Positions 1-8,530 of a stretch of 64,000 nucleotides of DNA are shown here, one piece after another. The stretch is from NCBI RefSeq assembly GCF_900182815.1, contig NZ_FXUA01000003.1, forward strand, positions 310,001 through 374,000. The letters run 5' to 3'. The translations under genes and the position numbers were made by a program. The DNA comes from Algoriphagus winogradskyi (GTDB lineage: Bacteria > Bacteroidota > Bacteroidia > Cytophagales > Cyclobacteriaceae). How positions within the stretch are numbered: the first letter of the stretch is position 1; each line of letters starts with the position of its first letter. The notes beneath the pieces are model-generated. The model ran no database searches, was not told where the DNA came from, and saw nothing but the letters and a program-made list of their open reading frames with translations.

Positions 1-2
1 GG

Positions 3-935
3 CTGGATACGGCCATGTACAGAACAGAAAAAGTTCCTGGGCTTTTCTTCGAATATAATTACATCCCAAATGATCAAGTAACCATTGTAGCAGGATTAAG
101 AACGGATTTTCATAATCTTTTTGGTACTTATTTCACTCCTAGAGTTCACGCGAGATGGGAATTTATTCCAAACTGGACTCTGAGAGGGTCTGTAGGAAAA
201 GGATACCGTACGCCGAATGCTTTAATGGAAAACAGCTCGGTATGGATATCGGCAAGAGAATTGGTGTTCAATGCTGAATTGAAACCCGAAGAATCCTGGA
301 ATACAGGCGTAAGTGTAGCAGGTAGTTTTATGATCGATGATCGGCCACTGGGAATTGTTGCAGATTATTTTTACACAGACTTTATCAATCAACTGGTCTA
401 TGATCGAGATGTCAGTTCAGAACTACTTGTCATTAATAACCTGCATAGAGGTTCTTATGCCAATAGTTTCCAGATAGAAGCTAGCTATCCAATCACCGAA
501 AGGCTCGAAGCAAAAGCTGCCTACAAGCATTATGAGATGATGATGACCACAAATGGAGTATTGCAGCAAATGCCACTTACTAGTCGTGACCGAGTATTTG
601 CTAACTTATCTTATGCTACTTTGTATGACAAATGGAAAGCTGACATGACCGTGAACTGGAATGGTCCGATGCGTATTCCTAACACAAGTGAAAGCCCTGT
701 GGAATTTCAGCAGCCAAATGAATCTCCTGATTTCTTTATGGTAAATGCTCAAATTAGCCGAGGGTTTCGCTGGGGTAGCATCTACCTAGGCGGAGAAAAT
801 ATATTTAACTTCAAACAATCAAATCCAATCATAGATTCTGAAAATCCTTTTGGCTCAAATTTCGATGCATCCATGACTTGGGGGCCAATTGCAGGAAGAG
901 TGATTTACACAGGAATCAGGTATAAAATCAACTAA
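3..935 (+). CDS. TonB-dependent outer-membrane receptor, C-terminal part
   Basis: The reading frame is open to the window edge, so this is the 3' part of a longer gene; the first internal ATG is at 15. The roughly 310 visible residues look like the C-terminal half of an outer-membrane beta barrel: alternating aromatic strands, a GKGYRTPN segment typical of TonB receptors, and a final strand ending GIRYKIN. Such receptors import bound metals, cofactors or glycans with energy from TonB/ExbBD. The next gene, 21 bases downstream, encodes a secreted heavy-metal-associated domain, so a metal substrate such as copper is a reasonable inference. The plug and TonB box lie outside the window, so the substrate cannot be read. 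Confidence 0.88.
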   Translation: MDTAMYRTEKVPGLFFEYNYIPNDQVTIVAGLRTDFHNLFGTYFTPRVHARWEFIPNWTLRGSVGKGYRTPNALMENSSVWISARELVFNAELKPEESWNTGVSVAGSFMIDDRPLGIVADYFYTDFINQLVYDRDVSSELLVINNLHRGSYANSFQIEASYPITERLEAKAAYKHYEMMMTTNGVLQQMPLTSRDRVFANLSYATLYDKWKADMTVNWNGPMRIPNTSESPVEFQQPNESPDFFMVNAQISRGFRWGSIYLGGENIFNFKQSNPIIDSENPFGSNFDASMTWGPIAGRVIYTGIRYKIN

Positions 936-956
936 GAAATCTTAAATATTAAACAG

Positions 957-1313
957 ATGAAAAAATTAATCTTAACCTTCTTTATCGCTGCTTTTTCATT
1001 TGCGGCACAAGCGCAAGTAAAAACTATCGGCATCAAAACATCAGCTATATGCGAGATGTGTAAGGAAACGTTGGAAAAGGATTTAACCTTCGAAAAAGGA
1101 GTTAAGTCTGTGAACTTAGACTTGGAAACCAAGGTGCTGAACATTGCCTACCTGGATTCGAAGACAGACCCAGACAAGCTTAGAAAACGCATAACCATGG
1201 TCGGGTACAATGCAGACTCACTGAAGCGTGACCCAAAAGCATACGCTAAGCTTGACGAATGCTGTAAAGACGGCGCACATGATGACGACATACCTCATAA
1301 AAAAGATCATTAA
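957..1313 (+). CDS. Secreted heavy-metal-associated (HMA) domain protein
   Basis: A 118-residue protein with a clear signal peptide (hydrophobic run then AQAQ near residue 20), followed by one ferredoxin-like HMA fold. The metal-binding CxxC is present as CEMC at about residues 32-35, and the fold continues through a VKSVNLDLETK strand to a VGYNAD segment. The last 15 residues are rich in His and Asp and may add metal ligands. Family members bind Cu(I) or similar soft metals. It is just behind the TonB receptor and probably co-transcribed, which suggests a periplasmic metal relay or buffer for that receptor. A hairpin terminator follows. The specific metal is not determined by sequence. Confidence 0.85.
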   Translation: MKKLILTFFIAAFSFAAQAQVKTIGIKTSAICEMCKETLEKDLTFEKGVKSVNLDLETKVLNIAYLDSKTDPDKLRKRITMVGYNADSLKRDPKAYAKLDECCKDGAHDDDIPHKKDH

Positions 1314-1320
1314 ATAATAG

Positions 1321-1351
1321 AAAGCTTCTCAGAAATGGGAAGCTTTTTTTT
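1321..1351 (+). terminator. Rho-independent terminator after the TonB/HMA operon
   Basis: A 10-bp stem (arms 1321-1330 and 1337-1346, core AAGCTTC/GAAGCTT) closes a 6-base loop and runs into eight T residues. It lies 8 bases after the HMA stop codon. Confidence 0.85.
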
Positions 1352-1516
1352 GTGGTTTTTAACCTCTCAAGTTCACGGAGGATCCTTGGAAGACTCAATA
1401 AGATATCACCCTTTCAGGGTTTTTGAAAAAATCTGTAAGGGTTAACTATCTAAAATCAATTCAACTCTTCGAGGTTGTTTATAAAACAACAATTTATTCT
1501 TAGACAAACTAAATAC

Positions 1517-2266
1517 TCAAACCAGCACCAACTCAAACGGCCTAAACGCATCCAAAAGTGGATCAGAAGGATCAAGCTCTGTAACTAAAGTATGTACTGC
1601 ACTCATATCACATGTCTTGTATTTTTGCACGGAATGTAGCTTATCGGAAACCGTCAAAATCACTGTCTTTTTTGCCGCTCGGATCATCGCTTGCTTCACT
1701 TGAATCACTTCCCAGTCAAATTCTGTCAACCCAAACTTAGCATCCAAATAGCCTGTACCCAGGATACACAGATCAACGCGAAGTTGAGAAAGCGCATTTA
1801 CGACGGTCCCTCCCACTGCGAATTTGGCATCGTGCAAAAGTTTGCCACCAAGAAATATCACCTCTACATTTTCATGATCGAGCAAAGCCATTGCTACGTG
1901 CAAACTTGGCGTAAATACAGTTAAGTCCAGCTTTTTAGGAATAAGCTTAGCAACTTCCATATTAGTCGTTCCTCCACTCATGAGGATCACTTGCCCATCA
2001 GAGAGTAATGAGATAGTCTTTTCTGCAATGGATATTTTCTTAGACTTCAAATAGATATTTCCATCGTCTTTGGTGAACGTCATAAACCCAAAGGAAGTCG
2101 CCCCACCATGGACTTTCTTTAGCTTTTTCTCATTGTCTAACTCCTTCACATCCCGCCTTACGGTATCTATTGATACATTCAAAGATTCTGATAAGTCATT
2201 GAGTAAAACTCTATGATGAAGATGGACTTGATCCAAAATATACTTCTGTCGTTCTTCTTTGAGCAT
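1517..2266 (-). CDS. DeoR-family transcriptional regulator
   Basis: An N-terminal DeoR winged helix (LNDLSESLNVSIDTVRRDV, about residues 20-38) with the usual KKVHGGA turn is followed by a DeoR C-terminal sensor domain of the isomerase-like fold (MSGGTTNMEVAKLIP; VDLCILGTGYLD). I chose the start at 2266 (MLKEERQKYI), which is where family members begin and gives 249 residues; an upstream in-frame ATG at 2308 would add an atypical hydrophobic tail and would run over the paired operator-like sites. These repressors usually sense phosphorylated sugars. It is divergent from the amidase-GHL10-AmpG-NagZ run, so control of wall-sugar uptake is a reasonable inference. Confidence 0.9.
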   Translation of the reverse strand: MLKEERQKYILDQVHLHHRVLLNDLSESLNVSIDTVRRDVKELDNEKKLKKVHGGATSFGFMTFTKDDGNIYLKSKKISIAEKTISLLSDGQVILMSGGTTNMEVAKLIPKKLDLTVFTPSLHVAMALLDHENVEVIFLGGKLLHDAKFAVGGTVVNALSQLRVDLCILGTGYLDAKFGLTEFDWEVIQVKQAMIRAAKKTVILTVSDKLHSVQKYKTCDMSAVHTLVTELDPSDPLLDAFRPFELVLV

Positions 2267-2302
2267 GGAATAATAGTGTTTAGTTTGGGAAAGTAAGAAA
2301 AA

Positions 2303-2355
2303 CAGCAAAAACTTGCAAAATTATTCATGAGTTGAAAAATCCAGCAAAAAATTGC
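2303..2355. promoter_or_regulatory. Two near-identical dyad sites, candidate DeoR operators
   Basis: CAGCAAAAACTTGC (2303-2316) and CAGCAAAAAATTGC (2342-2355) match at 13 of 14 positions. Each contains the dyad GCAA-N4-TTGC. The sites start 39 bases apart in the divergent region between the DeoR gene and the amidase gene. DeoR-type repressors commonly bind repeated sites near their own promoter; the assignment is inference. Confidence 0.5.
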
Positions 2356-2453
2356 GCTCATTCCTTGCCTATCCTCCAAATTTCTGGGTAGTTTAGCTGT
2401 GAAAAGCAATATTACCCCACCTTGAATTCGCGCACAAAATCCTATACAAAACC

Positions 2454-3137
2454 ATGAATATCAATTCATTAAATACGATTTTCATTCTAACCGCAATCTG
2501 TATTCTTTCACTTTTTCAGATTTCCTGCAGCCCAAAACCCACCTTCCGAATTATAGAAAAACCAATCACATGGAATCAAGATCGGGAAGAACTTTCATTG
2601 AAATACCTCAAAGATCGTCATGGGCTAGATCAAGAAACTGCTTCCATTGACCCCAAAATGGTGGTATTTCACTGGACTGCTATTGATAATATCGAAGTGA
2701 CATTTGATGTATTTGATGCCCCAACATTAGCCGGAAGAGCAGATCTGACTGGCGCGAGTAACTTAAATGTTTCCAGTCAGTTTCTCATTGATCGCGACGG
2801 CACGATTTTTAGGCTATTGCCGGACACTACATTTGCCAGACACACAATTGGTCTGAATTACCTTGCGATTGGTGTAGAAAATATTGGAGGTGATGATATG
2901 CCACTGACTAAAAAGCAGCTGAAAGCCAACGAAGACTTGATCAGATATCTGGAAAGAAAATATGCCATTGAATACGTCATTGGACATCATGAATACCAAA
3001 ACTTCCAGTCTACAGATCTTTGGAAAGAAGCAGATCCAGACTATCGCACGGTAAAAACCGATCCAGGAGAAAGCTTTATGAAGAAACTCCGAAAAAATCT
3101 GGAAGATTTAAATTTGAAACCTGTACCAACGCTCTGA
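2454..3137 (+). CDS. N-acetylmuramoyl-L-alanine amidase (Amidase_2), lipoprotein
   Basis: A 227-residue protein with a lipoprotein signal ending in a lipobox-like ISC (Cys about 25), then an Amidase_2/PGRP fold. The metal-binding and catalytic features are visible: VVFHWTA (first His), a HTIG segment after the RLLPD strand, and IGHHEYQ with a later His. Such zinc enzymes cut the bond between N-acetylmuramic acid and L-alanine, stripping peptides from peptidoglycan and leaving denuded glycan. The lipid anchor puts it in the periplasm. It heads the run that continues with a GHL10 lipoprotein, AmpG-like transporter and NagZ, which fits a wall-recycling or wall-scavenging role. Confidence 0.87.
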   Translation: MNINSLNTIFILTAICILSLFQISCSPKPTFRIIEKPITWNQDREELSLKYLKDRHGLDQETASIDPKMVVFHWTAIDNIEVTFDVFDAPTLAGRADLTGASNLNVSSQFLIDRDGTIFRLLPDTTFARHTIGLNYLAIGVENIGGDDMPLTKKQLKANEDLIRYLERKYAIEYVIGHHEYQNFQSTDLWKEADPDYRTVKTDPGESFMKKLRKNLEDLNLKPVPTL

Positions 3138-3148
3138 TTACCCATTTA

Positions 3149-3240
3149 TGAAATCGAGCAAAGCTCAAGCGTCACAATGTGGAATGCATCTAAATCCTGT
3201 GAGATTCCATGTGCCCACCGAAAAAAATTATTATCACATG
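3149..3240 (+). repeat. Shared leader element, copy A
   Basis: This stretch has the same order of blocks as 55338-55437: TGAAATCGAGCA (3149-3160), ATTCCATGTG (3204-3213) and AATTATTATCACATG (3226-3240). The final ATG is the start codon of the downstream lipoprotein gene. Between blocks one and two it holds a small GAGC/GCTC hairpin where copy B carries a 22-bp palindrome. The two downstream genes are unrelated, so this is a dispersed element or a leader that was copied, not gene paralogy. Confidence 0.6.
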
Positions 3241-4872
3241 AAATTCCTTTCTAGGCATCTCTTTCTCATTTTGGCATTTGGCCTCCTATTTTCTGCCTGT
3301 AAAACACAAAAACCTGCTTCGTCTGGAACAAGACCCACAGGCACCATAGGCAATTCACCGAACACTCCAACAAGTGGGGCGAGTCTCCCTGAAAAGCCCC
3401 TAACTATGGCCCCAGTTGCTTTGCAGCCACTTACTTATCAAATGCAGGAAATGCCGCGGGAATTTCGTGGAGTGTGGATCGCGACCGTGGCAAATATCGA
3501 TTGGCCTATTTCTCCGGATGATGCCTACACCAAGCAAAAGCAGGATTTCATCAACTTATTGGATTATTACAAAAACCTTAATTTTAACGCAGTAATCGTT
3601 CAAGTTAGAACTGCAGGCGATGCTTTTTACCCAAGTAATCTAGCTCCTTGGTCTAAATACCTGACAGGAAAACAAGGGAAAGCCCCTAACACTTCGGAAA
3701 ACCCATTGACTTGGATGATTCAGGAAGCTCACGCAAGAGGACTGGAATTCCATGCATGGCTCAATCCTTACCGGGCCACAATGAATCTAAACACGGCAGA
3801 CCTTAGCCCAGACCACGATTATAATTTGCACCGTGACTGGATGCTGAAATACGACACTAAGTATTATTACAATCCTGGTTTGCCTGAGGTGAAGGCTCAT
3901 TTATTAGCAGTGATTAAGGAAATTGTAGATAACTATGACATCGATGCCATTCACTTTGATGACTATTTCTATCCCTATAAAGTTGCTAAGTTGGATTTCC
4001 CGGATAAAGTCACCTATGACAAATACAAAAAGCCTGGCCAATCACAGGATAATTGGAGACGAGACAACGTCAACCAATTGATTTTGGCACTGAACCAAAC
4101 CATCAAGCAAAGTAAACCTTGGGTGCAGTTTGGCATTTCCCCATTTGGTGTTTGGAGAAATCAAGACAAAGATCCCAAAGGTTCACCAACCCGTGCTGGA
4201 CAAACCAATTATGATGATCTCTATGCAGATGTCTTACTTTGGATGAAAAATGGCTGGGTAGATTACATGATTCCTCAACTCTATTGGAGCATGGATCATA
4301 AGCTGGCTTCACACAGAATCCTAAATGACTGGTGGGCGAAAAACCATTATAACACCAATATTTACATAGGAAATGGCCCATACAAAATCCGGGATGACTC
4401 CGACGCTGCGTGGGACAACCCTCGTGAGATAAACAATCAAATTTCATACACTCGTACGCTTCCAACTATTCAGGGAAATGCTTTTTTCTCGGCAAAGTCC
4501 ATGAAAATCAAAAATCAGGATGTTGCTCAATTGCTGAAAAGTGAGTTGTATAACGAGCCTACTTTGCCTCCGTCATTCCAACCTAAAAGTCCATCAATCA
4601 TAGATACACCGGTTGTGTTTAGTGTAGAGGCCAATTCAGAAATGACAACTATTCGCATGGCAAACCCACTTGACCCTGCAATTCGCTATGCATTGATCCA
4701 AGGTGCAAACGATCTAAATAAGCTAGCTGATTCAGAAATTCACCCTGTCTGGGTAGGTGGAATGCGAGCTAGAACTTTGGAAGTGAAAAGTTTGAACACG
4801 GAATACCTAGCCATTCGATGGATAGACCATTACGGTAGAATCGTCCAAACACAAGTTTACCAAATCCCCTAA
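3238..4872 (+). CDS. GHL10 (DigH/YngK-like) glycoside hydrolase, lipoprotein
   Basis: A family 10-like glycosyl hydrolase (formerly DUF187). I take the start at 3238, which gives 544 residues with a lipoprotein signal (LLFSACKTQ); the open frame begins 90 bases earlier inside the repeated leader. Motifs follow the family: EFRGVWIATVANIDWP, AVIVQVRTAGDAFYPS, HAWLNPYRA, IDAIHFDDYFYPY and WVDYMIPQLYWS. The Asp pair in HFDDYFYP belongs to the catalytic face of the barrel. E. coli DigH of this group cleaves peptide-free peptidoglycan glycans. Following an amidase gene, this enzyme plausibly cuts the denuded strands it produces. The C-terminal 100 residues look like a beta-sandwich accessory domain. 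Confidence 0.88.
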   Translation: MKFLSRHLFLILAFGLLFSACKTQKPASSGTRPTGTIGNSPNTPTSGASLPEKPLTMAPVALQPLTYQMQEMPREFRGVWIATVANIDWPISPDDAYTKQKQDFINLLDYYKNLNFNAVIVQVRTAGDAFYPSNLAPWSKYLTGKQGKAPNTSENPLTWMIQEAHARGLEFHAWLNPYRATMNLNTADLSPDHDYNLHRDWMLKYDTKYYYNPGLPEVKAHLLAVIKEIVDNYDIDAIHFDDYFYPYKVAKLDFPDKVTYDKYKKPGQSQDNWRRDNVNQLILALNQTIKQSKPWVQFGISPFGVWRNQDKDPKGSPTRAGQTNYDDLYADVLLWMKNGWVDYMIPQLYWSMDHKLASHRILNDWWAKNHYNTNIYIGNGPYKIRDDSDAAWDNPREINNQISYTRTLPTIQGNAFFSAKSMKIKNQDVAQLLKSELYNEPTLPPSFQPKSPSIIDTPVVFSVEANSEMTTIRMANPLDPAIRYALIQGANDLNKLADSEIHPVWVGGMRARTLEVKSLNTEYLAIRWIDHYGRIVQTQVYQIP

Positions 4873-4882
4873 ATCACTCCTT

Positions 4883-5362
4883 ATGAAAGACATGCTTGTC
4901 CGATTGATCGGTTTGCCGGATGTTTCTCTTGAAGAAGCACGCCTGTTGAAAAAGGAGAAAGTTGTCTTTCGCAGAGCAATAGCGCCCGAGAAACACTTAG
5001 TGAGCGATTGGGTATTGGAGCATTTCGGAGAATATTGGCAGTCAGAAGTAGAAGTAGCTTTTAGCAGACAGCCTATCTCATGCTGGCTTGCGCAAAGAGG
5101 AAATGAAATCCTGGGATTTGCCTGCTATGAGAGCACAGCAAAAAACTTTTTTGGACCAACTGGCACTCTGGAATCTGAGCGAGGAAAAGGAATTGGTAAA
5201 ATTCTCCTCATAAAATCACTGGAATCCATGAGAGAAATAGGCTATGCATATGCTATCATTGGGGGTGTCGGACCGGCAGAATTTTACGAAAAGACAGTTA
5301 ACGCGAAAATAATAGATGGATCTGAAGTAAGTATTTACGAAAATCTGATCCGCAAATCATGA
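4883..5362 (+). CDS. GNAT-family N-acetyltransferase
   Basis: A 159-residue protein with a GNAT fold. The acetyl-CoA pyrophosphate loop is visible as SERGKGIGKILLIKSL (about residues 98-113), and a typical C-terminal strand-helix with a GVGPAEFYEKTV segment follows. The acceptor is unknown. It starts 10 bases after the GHL10 gene and its stop overlaps the start of the transporter gene by 4 bases, so it is translationally coupled inside the wall-sugar run. An amino sugar or a muropeptide amino group would be a sensible substrate, but nothing in the sequence proves that. Confidence 0.8.
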   Translation: MKDMLVRLIGLPDVSLEEARLLKKEKVVFRRAIAPEKHLVSDWVLEHFGEYWQSEVEVAFSRQPISCWLAQRGNEILGFACYESTAKNFFGPTGTLESERGKGIGKILLIKSLESMREIGYAYAIIGGVGPAEFYEKTVNAKIIDGSEVSIYENLIRKS

Positions 5363-6624
5363 GCAAATCCACTCAAAGAACTCCATGGGTCTGGATTCCT
5401 TCACTTTACATGACTGAAGGAATTCCGTATATCGTCATCATCGTCGTATCGGTAATTATGTACAAAAAGCTCGGTGTCTCCAATTCTGATATCGGATTGT
5501 ACACCAGTTTACTTTACTTGCCATGGGTGATCAAACCTATCTGGAGCCCGATTGTAGATCTTATTGGCACCAAAAGGAAATGGTTTCTAAGCATGCAACT
5601 AGTTCTTGCCCTAGTATTTTTGGGAGTTGGACTGACTACTGCTGGCAGCAATTTCTTTTTTATGACACTGGCATTTTTCTGGATGGGAGCTTTTGCTTCT
5701 GCCACGAATGACATTGCCTCAGACGGAATGTATCTCATCGCTCTAAAACCTGAGCAGCAGTCTTTCTTTGTGGGTTTACGAGGAACATTCTATCGCATTG
5801 GAATGATTACAGGGCAAGGTCTGATAGTCATGGTCGCCGGATATTTGGAAACTTCATTGGGAGATAATACTAAGGCATGGTCCTTTACTATGATCATCGT
5901 GGCAGTTTTGATGATTATTCTAACCGCGATCAATTATTTCTCTACTCCAAAAGTAGAAGAAGAATCCAAAGAGAAAACTACTCAGGAAGCTAGCTTTGGA
6001 AAAGTATTTACCACCTTTTTCACCAAGAAAAACATAGGACTCTCGCTGGCTTTTGTCCTTCTCTATAGACTCGGAGAGTCTCAGTTGGTGAAAATGGCTT
6101 CTCCGTTTTTACTAGATGTCAAAGAAAAAGGAGGATTGGCCTTAAGCACTTCTGCAGTGGGATTTATGTACGGAACTATCGGAGTGATCGCTTTGCTACT
6201 TGGGGGAATTCTTGGCGGAATAGCCATTTCCAGAGATGGGTTGGGCAAGTGGATGATCCCGATGGCCCTTTCACTTAACCTTCCAAATCTACTCTACATA
6301 GCCTTGGCATATTTTCAACCTGAGAATATATTCTTTGCTGGAACGGTCGTGGTCGTTGAGCAATTTGGTTATGGTTTTGGGTTCGCTGCCTATATGATAT
6401 TTCTGATTTATTTAGCCGAAGGCCTCTTCAAAACTTCCCATTATGCATTAGCGACCGGCTTTATGGCAATGGGAATGATGTTTCCAGGAATGCTTTCCGG
6501 CTACATTCAAGAATGGCTGGGCTACACTGGATTCTTTGTCTGGGTGGGAATTGCGATGATCCCAGCGCTAGCCATCGCTGCAAGTGTGAAGTATCCAAAG
6601 GAGTTTGGGAAGAAACTAGAGTGA
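5359..6624 (+). CDS. MFS transporter, AmpG-like (muropeptide/anhydro-sugar permease)
   Basis: A 421-residue integral membrane protein with about 12 hydrophobic segments. The first helices (MTEGIPYIVIIV; LYTSLLYLPWVIKPIWSPIVD) and the FWMGAFASATNDIASDG segment match the AmpG/SLC33 branch of the major facilitator superfamily, which imports muropeptides such as GlcNAc-anhydroMurNAc. It overlaps the GNAT stop by 4 bases (ATGA) and precedes a cytoplasmic NagZ, the enzyme that would act on imported anhydro-disaccharides. That order strongly suggests inner-membrane import of wall fragments. The exact substrate is inferred from context. Confidence 0.85.
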   Translation: MSKSTQRTPWVWIPSLYMTEGIPYIVIIVVSVIMYKKLGVSNSDIGLYTSLLYLPWVIKPIWSPIVDLIGTKRKWFLSMQLVLALVFLGVGLTTAGSNFFFMTLAFFWMGAFASATNDIASDGMYLIALKPEQQSFFVGLRGTFYRIGMITGQGLIVMVAGYLETSLGDNTKAWSFTMIIVAVLMIILTAINYFSTPKVEEESKEKTTQEASFGKVFTTFFTKKNIGLSLAFVLLYRLGESQLVKMASPFLLDVKEKGGLALSTSAVGFMYGTIGVIALLLGGILGGIAISRDGLGKWMIPMALSLNLPNLLYIALAYFQPENIFFAGTVVVVEQFGYGFGFAAYMIFLIYLAEGLFKTSHYALATGFMAMGMMFPGMLSGYIQEWLGYTGFFVWVGIAMIPALAIAASVKYPKEFGKKLE

Positions 6625-6774
6625 TTTCGGAATTCGGATTTACGATTTACGAGACTCATAGGCACTTCAGTCAAAACCTCTATTTCTAACTCTTCGACTT
6701 AGCTCAGAGTGACTTCAAGAAGATAACTGGCTACTAAGAATAATTTTGCAATCTTTCAATTTTCAAATCTTTCA

Positions 6775-8283
6775 ATGAATTTCCACCAAAAAATCGCCCA
6801 ATGCTTCTCTCCTGCTGCATTTATTCATGACACAGAGGAAAATTACCAAGCAATTGAAAAACTGATTCTTGATCAGGAAATCGGCGGATTGACATTTTTC
6901 CATAGCAGACATTCGGCTGCTGCAAATTTCGAAAAGCGGGCGGAAGTATTGGATGTCAGTGGCACTTTGGAGAAAATGATTGGGCTGATCAACCGCTATC
7001 AAGCCATATCAAAAACACCTTTACTAATCAGCATTGACGGAGAATATGGTCTGGCAATGCGAATAGAGAAAACTCCTCAATATCCTTTTGCGATTACTCT
7101 TGGAGCTATCACCGAAAATGCATCAGAACTACTAGAGGAGGTTGGCTTTAGAATTGGTCTGGACATGAAAAAGGCTGGAATTCACCTAAACTTAGCTCCT
7201 TGCTCCGATGTAAATACCAATCCAAACAATCCGGTGATTGGCTACAGATCCTTTGGCACAGATCCCCAAAAAGTAGCTGAGCTATCACTAGCAATGTATC
7301 AAGGAATGAAAAAGGCTGGAATTGGAGCTTGTCTGAAACATTTCCCAGGACATGGAGATACGCAAACGGATTCTCATTTAGGCCTTCCAGTCATTTTGAA
7401 GACAAAGGAAGAACTGGAAAAAGAAGAACTAATACCTTTTCAACATGGAATAGATCAAGGTGTAGAAATGATCATGGTTGGGCATCTGGCGGCGCCGGCA
7501 TTGTCTGGAGGAAAGGAAATCGCCGCAAGTATCTCTCGTGAGGTCATTACTGATTTACTAAAAGTCGAGATGGGATTTGATGGAATCGTCATCTCTGATG
7601 CACTTAATATGAAAGCAGTTGCTGACTTGTTTCCAGAGCCTGGCCAACTCGAATGGGAAGCCTTCCATGCAGGCAATGATATTTTATGTTTTTCGGATCA
7701 CGTGAAAGAAGGAATTGAGCAGATTTCTAAAAATGCCTCTGAGGAAGAAATTGAAGAGGTATTTAAGAAAATATGGACGCTTAAAAAGCAGTTGGGAGTG
7801 TTTGATTTTAAGTCTTTAGATCTTCCTAAGTTCGATTGGGAAAGTCATTCAGCATTACAATCCCAGCTTGCAATAGAATACGTTTCTCTTGTATCTGGGA
7901 AAATTGATTCTGAAGAACTGAGGAAATTGGCAAGTGAAGGTAAACTTGCTCTTCAGAGTTTCTACGAAAAAGAGGAATCAGTTTTCTCAAAAAAGCTTAA
8001 TCAAAAATTTGCTACAGATTTAATTAAAATTTCGCTTGAAAAAGCTGAAAAAGTAATCATTTCTCTTTTTGTCCCCTCCCACAAACCACTGAATCAGTTT
8101 GGAGTGGAGGAAGACATTTTGGCTGAAATCAAAAACCTAGCTCAAACCAAGTCATGCATTTTGGTTCATTTTGGAAATCCTTTGGCGCTAAAACATCTTG
8201 GAAATCTTACTGATTTTGAAGCTGTGATTTGTGGCTATCAAAGTTTTGAGGAAGCTCAGGAGGTTGCTAGTAAAATTTTCTGA
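6775..8283 (+). CDS. nagZ: Beta-N-acetylhexosaminidase NagZ-type, GH3
   Basis: A 502-residue GH3 enzyme without a signal peptide, so cytoplasmic. The NagZ signature KHFPGHGDT is at 188-196 (His193/Asp195, the acid/base dyad of NagZ) and the nucleophile Asp lies in GIVISDALNMK (Asp275). N-terminal residues EIGGLTFFHSR and ISIDGEYGL are typical. NagZ removes GlcNAc from muropeptides and denuded disaccharides. It is longer than the 340-residue E. coli enzyme because a C-terminal domain of about 150 residues follows the barrel, which is common in Bacteroidota. The gene lies 150 bases behind the AmpG-like gene, so it may have its own promoter. Confidence 0.9.
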   Translation: MNFHQKIAQCFSPAAFIHDTEENYQAIEKLILDQEIGGLTFFHSRHSAAANFEKRAEVLDVSGTLEKMIGLINRYQAISKTPLLISIDGEYGLAMRIEKTPQYPFAITLGAITENASELLEEVGFRIGLDMKKAGIHLNLAPCSDVNTNPNNPVIGYRSFGTDPQKVAELSLAMYQGMKKAGIGACLKHFPGHGDTQTDSHLGLPVILKTKEELEKEELIPFQHGIDQGVEMIMVGHLAAPALSGGKEIAASISREVITDLLKVEMGFDGIVISDALNMKAVADLFPEPGQLEWEAFHAGNDILCFSDHVKEGIEQISKNASEEEIEEVFKKIWTLKKQLGVFDFKSLDLPKFDWESHSALQSQLAIEYVSLVSGKIDSEELRKLASEGKLALQSFYEKEESVFSKKLNQKFATDLIKISLEKAEKVIISLFVPSHKPLNQFGVEEDILAEIKNLAQTKSCILVHFGNPLALKHLGNLTDFEAVICGYQSFEEAQEVASKIF

Positions 8284-8430
8284 AAGGTTTTTTAAACCGC
8301 AAAGTGCACTGAGCTATTGCGGAGATTCGCAGGGATACTTATATCCAAGATTATTCAAGACTCTTTGCTTTCAAACTGGTATCCTGCTTCAGGGGAAGCA
8401 GGACAACTATAATGCCTCTGTGGTAAAAAC

Positions 8431-8466
8431 AAAAAAAAGCCGGCTCCCTTTCGGAAAACCGGCTCT
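8431..8466 (-). terminator. Rho-independent terminator for the DUF4142 gene
   Basis: Read on the minus strand, an AGCCGG/CCGGCT stem (8438-8443 with 8459-8464) is followed by eight T residues. It lies 65 bases beyond the stop of the minus-strand lipoprotein gene. Confidence 0.75.
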
Positions 8467-8530
8467 AAAGAAATCATCACGCATTTGTCGCTGGGTTAAT
8501 CAGCTCCATCTACATTCTGACTTCTTATAC

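Noticed and set aside
2267..2308. Upstream ATG (2308) as the DeoR start
   Set aside because: It adds a hydrophobic tail not seen in the family and would place coding sequence over an operator-like site.
2179..2409. 76-residue minus-strand ORF overlapping the DeoR start
   Set aside because: Wrong frame for DeoR, no domain, and it overlaps the operator-like region.
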